NCBI GenBank assembly: GCA_037576215.1
Contig: JBANDB010000004.1
Span: forward strand, 2,542,001 to 2,606,000
Direction of reading: 5' to 3'
Origin: Armillaria gallica
Taxonomy: Eukaryota; Basidiomycota; Agaricomycetes; Agaricales; Physalacriaceae
DNA: 64,000 bases
Shown: positions 9,681 through 21,326 of the stretch, piece by piece
How the letters are laid out: every line of letters begins with the position of its first letter
Position numbering within the stretch: the first letter of the stretch is position 1
Translations under genes and position numbers: made by a program
Notes under the pieces: generated by a model
The model's database searches: none
What the model was told of the DNA's origin: nothing
Seen by the model: the letters and a program-made list of their open reading frames with translations, nothing else

Positions 9681-10651
9681 AGGCAATACTGAACTGTGCA
9701 ATGAAAACGATGGCGATGTAGAAAGTGAAAGCGATGAAACAATCCTATGTGGTGAAAGTGAAGCGATGTTGTGGCATTAAAAGATAAAAGCAAGTTATTG
9801 ACGCAAGATTTTGTGTATTGGTGCAACCAACAACGTTTAAAGAGTAAAGCAAGTGGTGGGGAATAACTTGGAGTAACTGTAGCTGACTGGTAATGCCATA
9901 GCCTCATCAACTAGGTAAGAACTAGAACTAAAAATGTGGTTTCTACCTAGTTTTTATACTACAAGTACGATTTTATAAATAGAATATTCTTCAGAGCCTT
10001 AGTAAGGCTGTAAGTCCTTGGCTTTTATAATAGCTGTAGTAAACATATGGTATCTGTGGTTCTAAAGTAACAGCAAGTCCTCGACATTGCCGTGTATGGA
10101 TGCAAACCATGTGGTTTTATTGAGCGATGAGCAGATCATAAGGTGCTGTGTAGCTGTGGAGTATTGAGCTGCAGTTGCCATGCTGAGGTGTATGCGTGGG
10201 GCAATGATAATTCAAAGTCTTGGCACTGTAACAGCCTTAGTAAACACAGTCTATAGTTGCCATAGCTGTAATTATTGTAGCTGGGAGGGTACTCATGTCA
10301 ATCACATCATTTCATTAAATGATTGATGGGCACATCAACCAGATGCTTCTGAGTGATGTAGCAACCTCATTTTGGGATGATTGTCGATCAAAGGTGCCTT
10401 GCCGTGATGAGATACAGTAATTGTGATGCGAGGCAAGCTGGGAAGGATAACCGAGTGCATGGGGAGTGGATGTCACAGTTTTAGGACTGGATCTGAATGC
10501 TTGTGGCTTATACTGTGAAAATCCATGGTATTATCGAGTGTTGGCAGTGTTATAGAGTGTGTGAGGGTTATAATGGCATCATTTCGAAGGTATTGGGTGA
10601 TGGATGGCTAAATCCACAAATTCTGAGTGTACAGAGCCTGAAGGCTCATCA
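9681..10651 (-). repeat. Diverged, truncated LTR relic in inverted orientation
   Basis: Read on the minus strand, it starts at 10651 with TGATGAGCC and follows the same order of blocks as the TGATGAGCC LTR (TATA region at ~9946-9960, the ACAGCCTTAGTAAACAC block at ~10231) with many differences. Its 3' part fades out at ~9690, where the Ty3-1 LTR ends, as if Ty3-1 inserted into it. Together with copy 1 it makes a ~2.6-kb inverted-repeat arrangement. Confidence 0.7.
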
Positions 10652-11330
10652 GCGTCGTATTGGTTTGCTGATTCTGTAACTGGGTGCATAGAAGTCGAAA
10701 GTTGGCATGTAGGCCATGTATTGTCCATATCAATATTTTCTTGTCCTTTAGAAGTCACGTATGTAAGAACCAACCCCACACATGGGGGTCAGGGTATAGC
10801 CAAATGTGTTGTAGTAAAAATGTCTGTATATAAAAAATGAGCAGAAGACCATCCAGTGGGAAGGGAATGTGCACCAGTGAAGTCCTCAGTCATTGCAGGT
10901 GAATCAGAACCTGAACGACCTACCCTTTTACCTCCTCGATCTTAGTGTCCTTGGAGAGTGGTACTTCAGCCACCTCCAATGCACATACCTCCTTCTTCTC
11001 ATTCTTTGTTGGGCAATTCTTACCGATGTGCCCCTTCCTTCCACAGATGAAGCACAGTCCTTCCTTCATATACTTAGTCTGATCCACCTGCATTTTTGTG
11101 TCCATTCCTGTTGGTGTCACCCATCACCCTCCTGAGTCATGCCCCCTTGTGTCAGCAGCCACCTTTCCTGCTGAGGAACTTGGCGTGCCACCTGTAGTGT
11201 TCTTGCTACTACTGGTGGCAGTAATTTGCTTCTGGTTCCCTGGCAGTCACTTGTTGTGGTGCTGTTCGAGGCCATGGGTCTGGTCAAAGACCTGCTGCTT
11301 CTGGCATTCATCATACATCTGGAGGATCTG
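10652..11330 (-). pseudogene. Gag C-terminal end (CCHC knuckle) and start of protease region of an old Ty3-type element
   Basis: Minus-strand reading gives a nucleocapsid zinc knuckle CFICGRKGHIGKNC (CX2CX4HX4C, nt ~11013-11054). It is preceded by a Gly/Thr/Gln-rich stretch and followed by frame-broken sequence. It is the downstream continuation of the gag fragment at 12989-14601: removing the solo LTR 11335-12984 and one copy of its CCGC duplication joins YPKWKR to QILQMYDECQ in frame. Function in life: RNA packaging by Gag. Now inactivated by stops, frameshifts and insertions. Confidence 0.7.
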
Positions 11331-11334
11331 CCGC

Positions 11335-12984
11335 TGATGAGCCTCCAGGCTCTGTATGCTCAGAATTTGCGGATTTTGACTGCTAATTAATGCTACTGTC
11401 CCTTCAACAGCCTTTCAGCAAACCAATGATTGCACACACACTGATACCACTTTTATCCTACGGCAACCACTCCTTACGCGCTTTGTTATCCATCCCATCT
11501 TGCCATGCATCATAATTGCCTTACTTCATCATGGCAAGGCACCTTCAATCGACAATCATCCCAATACAGAATTGACGCATCACTCAGAAGCACCTAGTTG
11601 ACGTGCTCATTGATCATTTAATGAAAATGACGTGATTGAAGCAAGTACCTTCCCAGCTACGGCAATTGCAGCTACGGCAACTACAGACCGTGTTTACTAA
11701 GGCTGTTACTTCGCCAAGGCTTCAAGAAAACGTTGCCCCACGCGTACTCCTCAGCACGACGACTATTGCTCAGTAATCCGCAGCTAAACAGCACCTAATG
11801 ATCCGTGCATCGCTCAATGACCCCATATGGTTTGCATCCATACACGGCAATGTCGATGAGTTGCTGTTACTTTAGAAGACCAAGGACCATATGTTTCCTA
11901 CGACTTTTACAAAGCCAAGGCCTTACAGCCTTACTAAGTCTCGCGTATTTACTCTATTTATAAATTCATACTTGTAGTATAAAAACTAGTTAGAAAACAT
12001 AGTTAAGGAGCAGTTCATCTCCAGTTGACCCCAGACTACATCAATTATCGTCACGCTCTAGTCTATCGCCAGTAAACAACGTTTATTCACCATTCTACGG
12101 CAATATATCATTTGCACCAGCATATTCTCGATTGCACGTCGACTCTTGAGCTCACCAGAGTTATTCCATGGTTTTTAACTGTGAAGAGTCCTTTGCTATG
12201 CGCTCTTCGCTCTTAACACTATTGGTGCATGCTCATACTGTGCCAATACGTGATCGCCGCACTATACCTCGCCCACGTTATCTTTTATAGGCCGTCATCG
12301 TTTCACTTTCACACCATTGGAGTTTTTATTGTTTCTCTTTTGCCATCGTTATTGTCGCCCACTTGGGTAGTCTCAGAGCAGACTTAGGATCAGTTCAGCA
12401 AGTTTTCGTATAGTATCAGTCCCTCGAGTGGACTTGAAGGTTAGTTTTGACATAGGATAGGATCATTTCAGTACCAGACCAGTTTCGACATTGACTCAGC
12501 ACCCTCGCATCGTATAGGACCAGTATCGTCGCCAGTTTTCGTAGTTCCACGTTTATTTCACCACTCGCAGTCCACACGCTGTTTTCTCATCACTTCGCTT
12601 GCCCACAGACTATTGCCGACCGTTTAGTTTACTCTCCATCGTTCACCCTGCTCCGATTACTGTCGAGCGATGTTTTCTAGTCTCGCAGCACGTTTTCTCA
12701 TACGGATTCGTGGTATTCATGTCATACCTGTTTTCGTTCTCTCTCATTTTGAGAGATCCCTACCAGCTTGAAGCCATAGCATTTAGTACTCAACTGCCAA
12801 GCAGTACTACTTCACAGACTTAAAGTCGCAGTGTATTCTTGCATATAGAGGAATTGTTCTACTGCACGGAGGTGCCCTGAACCACTCGCACACACGATCA
12901 CCTTGATTGCCGTGCTACTACATTAATTAACCAATCTCATTCCGAGTTGGTGTTGCCATTGCCATGGAAGTCTTAGGCTCATCA
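11335..12984 (+). repeat. Solo LTR (1,650 bp), copy 2 of the TGATGAGCC family, target duplication CCGC
   Basis: It starts TGATGAGCC and ends GGCTCATCA, so its ends are perfect 9-bp inverted repeats. It is flanked by CCGC at 11331-11334 and 12985-12988. TATA box at 11978-11985. It sits inside a minus-strand gag sequence, which is restored when it is removed. It arose by LTR-LTR recombination of a full element. Confidence 0.92.
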
Positions 12985-14601
12985 CCGCTTCCATTTGGGG
13001 TACATTCGTGGGATGCTAAACCTGATGTTTGCAATGATGGAGGCGTATCCTGGGGGAATGCTCTTCCGTACCACTCGCACTAGGGTGCCTCTGTTGGATT
13101 CGTCGGTGAGCTGGTTGGCAAGTTTGGCCTCCCATTCCAATTTGTGGAAATAGACGTGGGCAGGGTCGCTGCCCATGCCCAGTTCACCCATGTTCCTCTC
13201 ATGGACCAGCTTGATTGCTAGGTCTTGGAACTGCTCGCGGAAGATCTCGGTGAAGACCTCCCACCTCAGATATCAGTATCGTGGTCCAGCGTTGTAGTCC
13301 CTGATCTCGTCTTCGGTGGCGTCATATTCTGGCTCTGGTGGGATGTACCAGTACTCATCCCGGAGGTGGACCCACCAGTCCTGAGCATCGCCCTCCAAGT
13401 GGGAGGTGGTGAACACCATCATGAGGGATGGGACATTCTGGTAGTACTCTCAGAAGGCCTCAAAGTAGGTGACACAGTCCCCAAGGAACTGTTCAATGTC
13501 ATTGTGCTTCCCTGTGAAGAGTTGCGGTGGTCTCATGAGGATCAGCTTGATTTCTGTGAAGGTCAGCAGGTTTTCAGCATTCCAATCCCCCATTGGTCCC
13601 TGTGGAGGGGGGCCCATGTACCCCAGTGGTTGTGGGACTGAAAACATGTCCCACCTTGGTCCTGGGCATGGCTGTCATCCCCTGTCTGGCATTTTTCCTT
13701 TCCCCTTCCTTGCTTCTGTCAGCTCTTCCCTGAGCTTCATGTTCTCTTTTCGCATTTGAGCATACTAGGCTTCCATCTGCATGAAGCACTGGTCCACTGT
13801 AGGCTCCGATGGTCCTCCTGATCCTTCTCCCTCCATTCCTCCCATGTCAGGACCGCTTCCCGCTATTACTCGGCTCGTGAGGTTTCCCCAGTAGTCCTGC
13901 CTTTGGGGGTTTCATTGTCTGGGGGGAGAGTCCAGGAGCAGACTGATGTAGAAGTCAGGAATGTCTTCCACATTCTGCGACAGTTGGATCCTCCACCCAA
14001 ATGTTTCTAGGTTGTAGTGGAACCCCTCAATGAGAGAAGTCCCTTCCCAGGTTTTGGAGTCGGTCATTCTCCTGGGTGGCCAGCAGGCATAGGGCATCCT
14101 CCAGCTCTCTCTGTTCCTCGGTGGTGCAAAGGTGGGTGCCATGTATGTGGAATCCCTTGTCTGGTGAGTAAAGGTCCCAGTTCTGGTTTGTGAAGATGCG
14201 GGCCAGGATGGTGTCCTGTCGCTGCTGTACTGTCCCAGTGATAGGGTCTCTGCATTCTGTGGCAAGGTAGTACCCCATGGGTTCTCGCAGTCATCTTTTA
14301 GAAGTGGGGAGTTGTCGTTCGAGGTCCTGCCACCTGAGGTCCCAGGCAGTGGTTCGCTTGGAGCCAAGGAGCTCTCTATCCCTAACTGAGAGGTCTTGCC
14401 AGGCATAGTCATTTCGGTGGGGGTAGAAGGGGTCCCTGGGGATGCGGCCGCCACTGCAATGGTCGTATCTGAGTGGGTTAAACTCGTGGTCTCGGATGAG
14501 TTGCTGTTGGTAGGAGAAGAAGTCCTCAGAAGGGGAGTCCAAGTCCAACGTGTCAGACTCTGAGGGGAATCTTCCTCTTGCCACTCGTTGCCCCAAGACA
14601 A
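12985..14601 (-). pseudogene. Gag (N-terminal and central part) of an old minus-strand Ty3-type element
   Basis: Segments in shifting minus-strand frames give Gag-like protein: 14596-14291 and 14278-14027 (long polar segments), ~13789-13574 (charged), 13647-13450 (contains LFTGKHNDIEQFLGD, a typical retrotransposon Gag opening) and 13191-12989 (KLEWEAKLANQLTDE). At least two frameshifts and several stops break it. The order on the minus strand matches gag followed by the zinc knuckle at ~11040. The boundaries of each segment are approximate. Confidence 0.6.
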
Positions 14602-14931
14602 GGTGGTCAGGATAGGGTATGAGTACCCGGGGCTGAGGGCAGCATAGTATTAGGGGTCCACCCAGGTAGGGTGGTATGGGTTTGCTGTCGGAATCATGAA
14701 TGGTGATGACCTCTGGTTTGGCAAGGTCAGTGGCTGAAAAGCCTGGTATCTCTGGGTCCCTGTTGGGTCATAACCGTGGAACCACCAGCTGGTCCCAGAC
14801 CCAGAGGTTGGCAGGGGTATCATCTGGTTCCCAGGTCCCCATAGGGTAGTTGGGATTGGGGTCAGTGGGTGGTCTGTCGAGGACAGTAGTTCATATCTCC
14901 CTGGTTATGGGGATGGGGTCCAGACTGGGGT

Positions 14932-15738
14932 TCAGCAAACATTGCTTAGCCTGGGGGTGGTGTTCCTTGGTATCCTGGGCTGTTCCAGAGTACAACTGTC
15001 CTCCCGACTCGCAAAGAACTCTGCTGAGGACAAGTGGGATAAGCTTGCTGCAGCCCTGGTGTGGGTGTGGCAGCCCATTGTTGCTGTCATAGTCGTCGTG
15101 TTTCTGGGATGGGGGTTGGTGGCATTGGGGGGTGCCACTTGCAGTCAGGTGGGTTCGAATCTGGGGAGGACATAGTGCCTCTGGAACAGGTCATGGTTTC
15201 TGATGGGGACAAGGAGTCCCCAGCATTGGAGTCGGTGTCTGATTTCCTCTTGGTATGCAAGAAAGATCAAGGTGGTGAAGAAAAAAATAAGTATGGCACC
15301 TGCTAGGGCCATTCTGATTGCAATTGTCTGTCCTACTGTCAGGTCGGGGGTCATCTGTTTTGTTGTCGTCGGAGTTCTTGGATATCCAGCCACAGGGTGA
15401 GGACCGCATATATGAGGAGTTTGAGAAGGATGAAGATTATTCCATCAAGGAGAGGGCTTTGTTCGTCTAGGCAGGGGTTTGTTGGTTGAGCCATTGTTGA
15501 ATTTGGTAGGCTCAGAGGTTGCAGAAAAAGAGGACGCAGTTGAAGATGGTGAGCATGAGGAGTGCAATTATTGCAATGGTGGTGGAGATGGATACTGCTG
15601 CGATGGTTGTTGGGGTCCATGTGCCCATCTGGGTTTCTTTGTTTCTGTATATACGGTGATCAAGAGTGTGTTTAGCACGGTGGCGAGGGATGCATTTTTT
15701 TGTTCAGCAATCTGTACAACTTGTTGTTTGGTGAGCAT
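14932..15738 (-). other. Cluster of five tightly packed mini-ORFs, three with a membrane-spanning segment
   Basis: On the minus strand: a 56-aa ORF (15738-15568); a 38-aa ORF (15628-15512), mostly one hydrophobic helix (IAIIALLMLTIFN); a 47-aa ORF (15494-15351) with a hydrophobic core (GIIFILLKLLIYAVLTLWL); a 69-aa ORF (15354-15145) with another (MALAGAILIFFFTTLIFLAY); and a 68-aa ORF (15138-14932). The third stop and fourth start overlap as ATGA, and other gaps are 6-17 nt or overlaps. They precede the decayed gag region. They could be leader ORFs of the element, a frameshifted former membrane protein, or chance. Nothing recognised. Confidence 0.35.
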
Positions 15739-15739
15739 A

Positions 15740-16370
15740 AAAAGATTCCCTTGGTGAACGATGGGGAATATAGTAGAAAGCTTTGAGCTAATTGTTATGG
15801 ATGGACTCAGGAATAACAAACAAGGCATCCAATGAACACTGCCTCTCACTTTGGGCAGGATGATGGAACCGTAGCATTTGCTAAGGCAAGGCGGTATAAC
15901 ACTTAGACTCTTGGCAAGCATGAAGAGTGAAGTCTGTAAGATTAAACTTTAGCTTGAAGCTAGGGTACATGGCTGAGAGCTATGCTACTTATATACGAAT
16001 CGTTCAGTGCTATGAATAGGTCGGTAAATGTGAAAGTCATATGATACCTGTCAAGAAGTCGGTCCATAACCATGTGTCTTGATGGAAATGCTAAAGTCGT
16101 TCGGTTTAGCACTGGTAACTGTGTGGTGTGCTGAGGTGCCGAGATGCCAAGGTGCCAAGGTGTGATAAGATAAGGAAAAAATGGAAAAATTGTAACACTA
16201 TTGTCAAGTACCTTATCTCGTGGAACAACACACCAATGTTGCGTTGAGATCAATTCTTTGACTTTTCCAGACCTCCGACAGTAAAGTGTCATTCTTGTGG
16301 ATGATCATGCCACTGTGCATAGAGAATGCAATACTATATTTTATGTATATAATATAATGTATATGGTGTA
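15740..16370. other. Non-coding stretch, possible remnant LTR/leader of the minus-strand Ty3 relic
   Basis: No gene seen. It contains the A/T-rich run TATTTTATGTATATAATATAATG near 16337 and a short repeated GAGGTGCCGAGATGCCAAGGTGCC-like stretch near 16131-16160. No second LTR copy in the window allows a boundary to be set. Confidence 0.3.
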
Positions 16371-16377
16371 TGCTTTA

Positions 16378-18014
16378 CTAATCATCTCCATTGCTCTCAT
16401 CTGCATCAAAAACATCAATAATCCCATTAAGCTTCCTGTATGTCTTAGCAATAACCCATGGGTGGATCATCAGCTTGATGCAGCCTCCAGCTGTCTTGTA
16501 ACAAAACATATGGTTCAAACTATCACCATACTCACAGTGTGCCTTTTTCACCAAGCACTTGTTATCTGCTGCTCGCTTCTCACGAAGATGTTTCCCAATC
16601 ACCATAAATGACATTGGACTGCCTGTATCATCCCTGAATTTGACCCAGAACTCTTCAGGACTCATTGACATGTAGACGGTCAGTACATACTTGATAAACT
16701 ATCAGAGATAACATATATGGAATGACAGAGTCACATACACACCATAAACTCCATTGGTTCTTGATATGAGACCACTGTGCTTTCACAGTCCCAGATCCTC
16801 CCTGGTAGACTGCCAGAAAAAGTTTGACTGGTATCAGAACACCATTGATATGCAGAGCATTGTGGCTAGGTGCCCAACAACATGAGTTATCATCCCACAT
16901 CTTCACAAAGTGATTGATATTTTTAGCAGACTGATACAGTGGCACAGCAGGTACATCAATGTCAGTGAAATGTAGCTCTCCTTGGCCACCACCCAGCTGA
17001 AGGACATGAACTGTTTGGGAGATGCTGGGAGGGTTGACCACATGAAGATGGATAGGAACACCAGGCAGAGCAGTAGAGTCAAATGGTGCTGTGGGGTTGA
17101 TAATGGTTTCTGGCTGGTCATCAATATCCATGGTGGAGATGTCAGCGGCAGGAGAGAACACAGGCTTGCTAGCAGTGCTACATGCAAAAGCAACAGCATT
17201 ATCAGTAAAGGCAGCTGCGATTTCAACTGGCAAGTCTATGTCTTGCACATACCCATGGAGCTCATGGGTGATACTCTGCTGTATTTCATCATGGAGCATG
17301 TTGACAAGCTCAGGGCCCATGGTGTTGGGCTTTCCGTTACTCTGAATAGACATTAGCAGAAGCTTCAACGTGCTCACAAAGCAGCTCACCATTTCTCCTG
17401 AGGATGGTAGCGAATCACAGACTCCGGTAGGAGCAAATGGCAAGTACTGAAATGTCTTGATGAAAGCTGTCTTGCTACTATACCTAGCAACAGCCATTTG
17501 AGCCTATGAGTTTGCTATCAGTACTGAGAGAGCAGCAGCATTCAAAAGCTTACCTATACAATAGGCACCTCAATCTGTTCAATGCTGCGACAGTCCTTCA
17601 AGCGGGCAGGTAATGCCGACTCATTGTTGGTCCTGTCACCACCAAATAGAGCATTGCAGTGTGTTGCTACCTTGGTCTTCTTCTTGTGCTCTGTATGTGG
17701 GCTGATGTGAGTTCATCATGCTCCTGGTGAAAGACTGGAACAACAAAAGGGTTAAAGATGTGTAGTTATTCAAATGAGAAGAGTGCTCACTGCTCTTTCC
17801 AGCTCTTCTGCCTCAATAAGCTGAAAGTGGTCAGCTTCTTGACCAGCTCATTCTTGTGAAGTCCAGAATAGGTGAGCTTGAAGTTTTTGCAGTGATGTTG
17901 AAGAACGCTAACACTGGCCACTTTTCTGGTGTATATTTTAGTTAAATTCATGAAACAGTCTGTTAAGGACAAGGAGGACTCACAAGTCATGGTACTCTGT
18001 GACATAGAGCCCAT
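16378..18014 (-). CDS. Gene X: uncharacterised multi-exon protein with N-terminal SAP-like region
   Basis: Minus-strand pieces in order: 18014-17787, with a SAP-like pattern (VLQHHCKNFKL...GLHKNELVKKL, a helix-turn-helix that binds A/T-rich DNA in other proteins); ~17720-17560 (charged linker); 17497-16655, the main exon, with acidic and Pro-rich parts and a conserved-looking block near its end (GGSGTVKAQWSHIKNQW); and 16671-16378, starting SPEEFWVKF, with EYGDSLNHMF and an acidic tail ending NGDD. Likely introns separate the pieces (for example near 16735). The layout matches an expanded family I know only as hypothetical proteins in Agaricomycetes, often near KDZ transposons. Exact exon ends are uncertain. 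Whether it is intact is not settled. Confidence 0.5.
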
Positions 18015-19536
18015 CTTTATCCAGCTGATGATCTTGAGTCAGGAATGGGAACTCTTGCAATTTGCATACAACAGCTATCATAACTAGTATTCCAACATAC
18101 AACAGCAAAAGAACAGTGGTAGCAATGATAGCGAGGTTTCAGTGAGTGAAAAATCCAGACAACACCCTCAGCAAGTCGGCAAGAGCAGTAATGACAGTGT
18201 CATTGTGGTGATCCAAAACAGCACTACAACATTGATTGGTGAATTAGGAGGCAACAACAACAAGGTGGAAAAGAGAGGCAAAATAAAATTGAAGATAGTA
18301 TACACAAAACCTGGCAATGGGAACACAAGTAGAACTGAGATTGAACAAGTACTAGGATGGCTAGTACCATGCACAGTGAGTGAGGAATGAGCTTGGCCAT
18401 AGCTCAATGCTGCATCTGACATGGTGGCACAACAAGAGCAGGCAAGCTGGCTGGCAACACCATAGGGCCATGTCATGTCCACAAAGATGAATGTGCAGAC
18501 TGCCCAATCTGAAAAGACAGTTCAAGCCCATCACAGCAATAGCCAGCATGACAGAAGCATCTTTTCCTGGAGAGAAGTAGTATTACACAATGAAAGAAGA
18601 CATTCACCATCACTGTGACTGAGTGTGATGGGAGGCAAACACCCTGAGCTGAGTCCTGCTGAGATGTGCCAAGGGAACAGCTTCTACAGTGGCAGTAGCC
18701 AAGAGACGATGAGGACAGAAGCAAAAGAAGAAGAAAGAGTGCACATGTTGTGATCAAGAGGAAAGGGGAGTGTGTGGGAGAGAGGGAACAACAAAATGAT
18801 GGAAAGGAAAGAGGAAAGAGAGGAGAGAGAGAGGAGAGAGAATATGTAGTAGGAGTAGATGAGAGAAAAAATAGAGAACAATGCATGATGTGTACTAGTG
18901 AGAAAGAAAGGAAACAAAATGAGAAGATGAGAAAAATAGAGAGAGAACAGAAGGATGCATACTCGATGCAGGCGTACTGTAGAATAATAAATAATAAATA
19001 ATAAATAATAAATAGAGAATGAATGAATGAAAGAAAGGAAGAAACTATGGGATGGGATAAGAGGAAGGAAAGGAACTCACTTAGGTGGATGTGTTGGTGA
19101 GGGTGCCATTGAGAGAGAGTAAGCAAAGAATGACTGGCAAAGAAAGAATAACTGCCTCTTTATAGCCTCTAGACCAAGACCAAGACAGACCAAAATATAG
19201 ATATGATCTGCTATTATGATCTGCCATATGCAAATGTCTTTTGATGAGATGCAAAATGTCTTTGATTTTTGGACCACACCATTGAAATGTCTTTTTTGCA
19301 CTTCCTGATGCTTCCAAACTACTGTCAGTCCCTGCCAAAAAAAATAGGAAGTTCTGTCAAGCCTGAAAAATGATGTTCACTACAACCTCTGCAGGATGTT
19401 CAGCCCAGCCTCACATTGTCATTTTCATATTCACCACCTTACAGTCAAATCCCTTTGGTCAATGTTACATCATGTCATGGTATGGTTTCCATTATGGGTA
19501 TGGAATACAACTTTTTATTCTATTCAATGGCTCATA
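18015..19536. other. Gene-free interval with purine-rich and microsatellite DNA
   Basis: No convincing gene. It contains a ~100-bp purine-rich GA tract (about 18749-18845), a (TAAA/TAA)n microsatellite (about 18984-19016) and a GAAT/GAAA run (about 19017-19035). Long open frames on the minus strand here come from this low complexity. Confidence 0.5.
18749..19035. repeat. Low-complexity GA-rich tract and AATA-type microsatellite
   Basis: Alternating GA/GGA runs (e.g. GAGAGAGAGGAGAGAGA near 18822-18840) and several tandem copies of a TAAATAA unit from ~18984. Direct reading of the sequence. Confidence 0.75.
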
Positions 19537-21326
19537 TCAACAATTCAACAATTCCTCAATATCTAGATAAACACCTGAGCAGCTTGTCACAACCCAGTCA
19601 CAAGGTTCAGGGACATATGACTCTGAGGTTAGGTGGGCCAATTGGTGAGGCAGAACAGGTGCACAGCCAAAATATAAGAAAAAAGTATCACAGTAGTGAG
19701 CTGCAATAGAATTTTCCATGCTTAAAAACTTGTCCTCAGTCCAACCACTGGATTTCACCAGATCCAGGAATTCTGGATGGTTCCCACTCCATGTCTTCAT
19801 TAGCTTCTTCATTGCGAATATGTAAGGGGCACATTGCAGCCATAAGTGATGGGCAACACTGTGATTCACAGAGCTGACATCAATTTGTCCTGGTAGTTGT
19901 TGTCCATTAGGAAAGCAATGGAAGACATCCAGTGCTTGTACAGTGGCACTTGTGTTCACTGTGGCTCATTGATGCAGGGCTCTGAACTTGCAGCAGAAAT
20001 TCACCTTGGCCAATTCCCAGAGTATCTCCATACACTCCTCAATTGTAAGGGTTTCGTATGCCTTTTCCTGCCAAAACACTGTTGACACATTGTTATCTGC
20101 ATGGAGAGGAAATTCTATGTAACCCTCCATGATCTTAGTGACCTCCTGCCACCATCTCTTTGCTAGCCCATTGCCCTCTCCTGCCACTTTCAGAAATCCC
20201 AGTGCCAACACAGTCCGCCACTCTTGATGATACATATTTGGAGGGACCCGTTCTGTGACTGTGAGGCATGCAAACAAAGGTGTTCACAGACACAGCCAAG
20301 AGATAAGAAATGAATTGACTTTTTCCTCCTTATCCAAAAGTGCAATGATATCTGGCTGGGGGAAGGCATACTGTGATTCCCTTGGAATTGCTGTCGGCTG
20401 TGGATGACCAGAAGAATGGCAGTGTGATGGGTTGGCATTCACAGCAAGTAGTCCACGATGCCATGGCTTGACCAATAGTGGAAGGAGAGGATGTTGAGGG
20501 TCCATTAGCTTATGACTGTTCACAGACTGTGGACGCATATTCTTATTATCTATAAAACATGTTAATGTCCGCTTTGATACAAAAAAAGAGACAAGAACCC
20601 ACAGGGAGAATATCAAGATGTTGACGAGGATGCCACAGTGAGAGGAACATCCAGATGATTCAGAATGATAAGAGATGCCAATGCAAATGGATCAGTCCAT
20701 CGACAAGAGTGCAATACAAATTCTTGAATCTTCCTGTATTTCTCTGGATCTCTCAATGACCCTATAAAGACAGAGGGCAATCGCAGTGGGCAAGGACCTA
20801 GAGGATATGGCGAGGTTGCATAGTCATTGATACAGTCCATACCCACATGGGTACCTGGGAGGTCCTTCATGTCCATGATGCGCCAGACTGGTATTCCTGC
20901 CTTGAAAAATCTCTGAAGAACCATTGCATCATAGATGTATGAGCCTATGAGACCAGTATCTACAGGCATGGCAGGTGCATTGGTCTCAGGAGAGTCCATG
21001 AGAGGCTTGAAGACAGTCATGTACTTGACAAAGGCCCTAAGTTCTAGGGCCACACATTGAGTTTCTGCGAAAGTTAAACAGACATGTAGGTAGGATGTTG
21101 GTAGGGCATGTAGACACCTGAGAAGCAGTTCAATGACACTCAGGTGTCCATGCATGCTACAAGACACAGATGCACTGCCATCGACAGATTTCATCAACTC
21201 AACAACAACATTGCATGCAGCTTGGAGTTTGAGAAATGATGACCGACACAGAAGACCAACTCCATTCACAAGACTGTTCAGATCACACTTAACAAAATCG
21301 TACTTTGTCAATCCACAATAAAGCAA
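19537..21326 (-). pseudogene. Gene Y: uncharacterised multi-exon protein family of Agaricomycetes, with one in-frame TGA
   Basis: Minus-strand exons: 21326-~20625 (first ~230 residues, starting LYCGLTKYDFVKCDLNS), ~20560-~20290 and ~20250-19537. The protein has repeated Trp/Phe-rich helical segments (e.g. ILWELAKVNFCCKF, WRTVLALGFL). The last exon reads in one frame except for a TGA at 19966-19968 between HQ and ATVN, where relatives as I remember them carry Arg, consistent with a CGA-to-TGA change. Introns between exons end in ...TTTTATAG and ...CCTCACAG. The first donor is unclear. I recognise the sequence style as a large hypothetical family common near transposons in mushrooms. No function is known to me. 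Confidence 0.55.

Noticed and set aside
13912..14601. 229-aa minus-strand open frame over the gag relic
   Set aside because: The other minus-strand frame gives more natural protein and joins to known Gag blocks; the long frame is Ser/Thr/Pro-biased.
18473..19126. Long minus-strand open frame (217 aa) rich in Leu, Ser, Phe
   Set aside because: It is the reverse reading of a GA-rich and AATA-repeat tract; composition is extreme and no domain or splice logic is seen.
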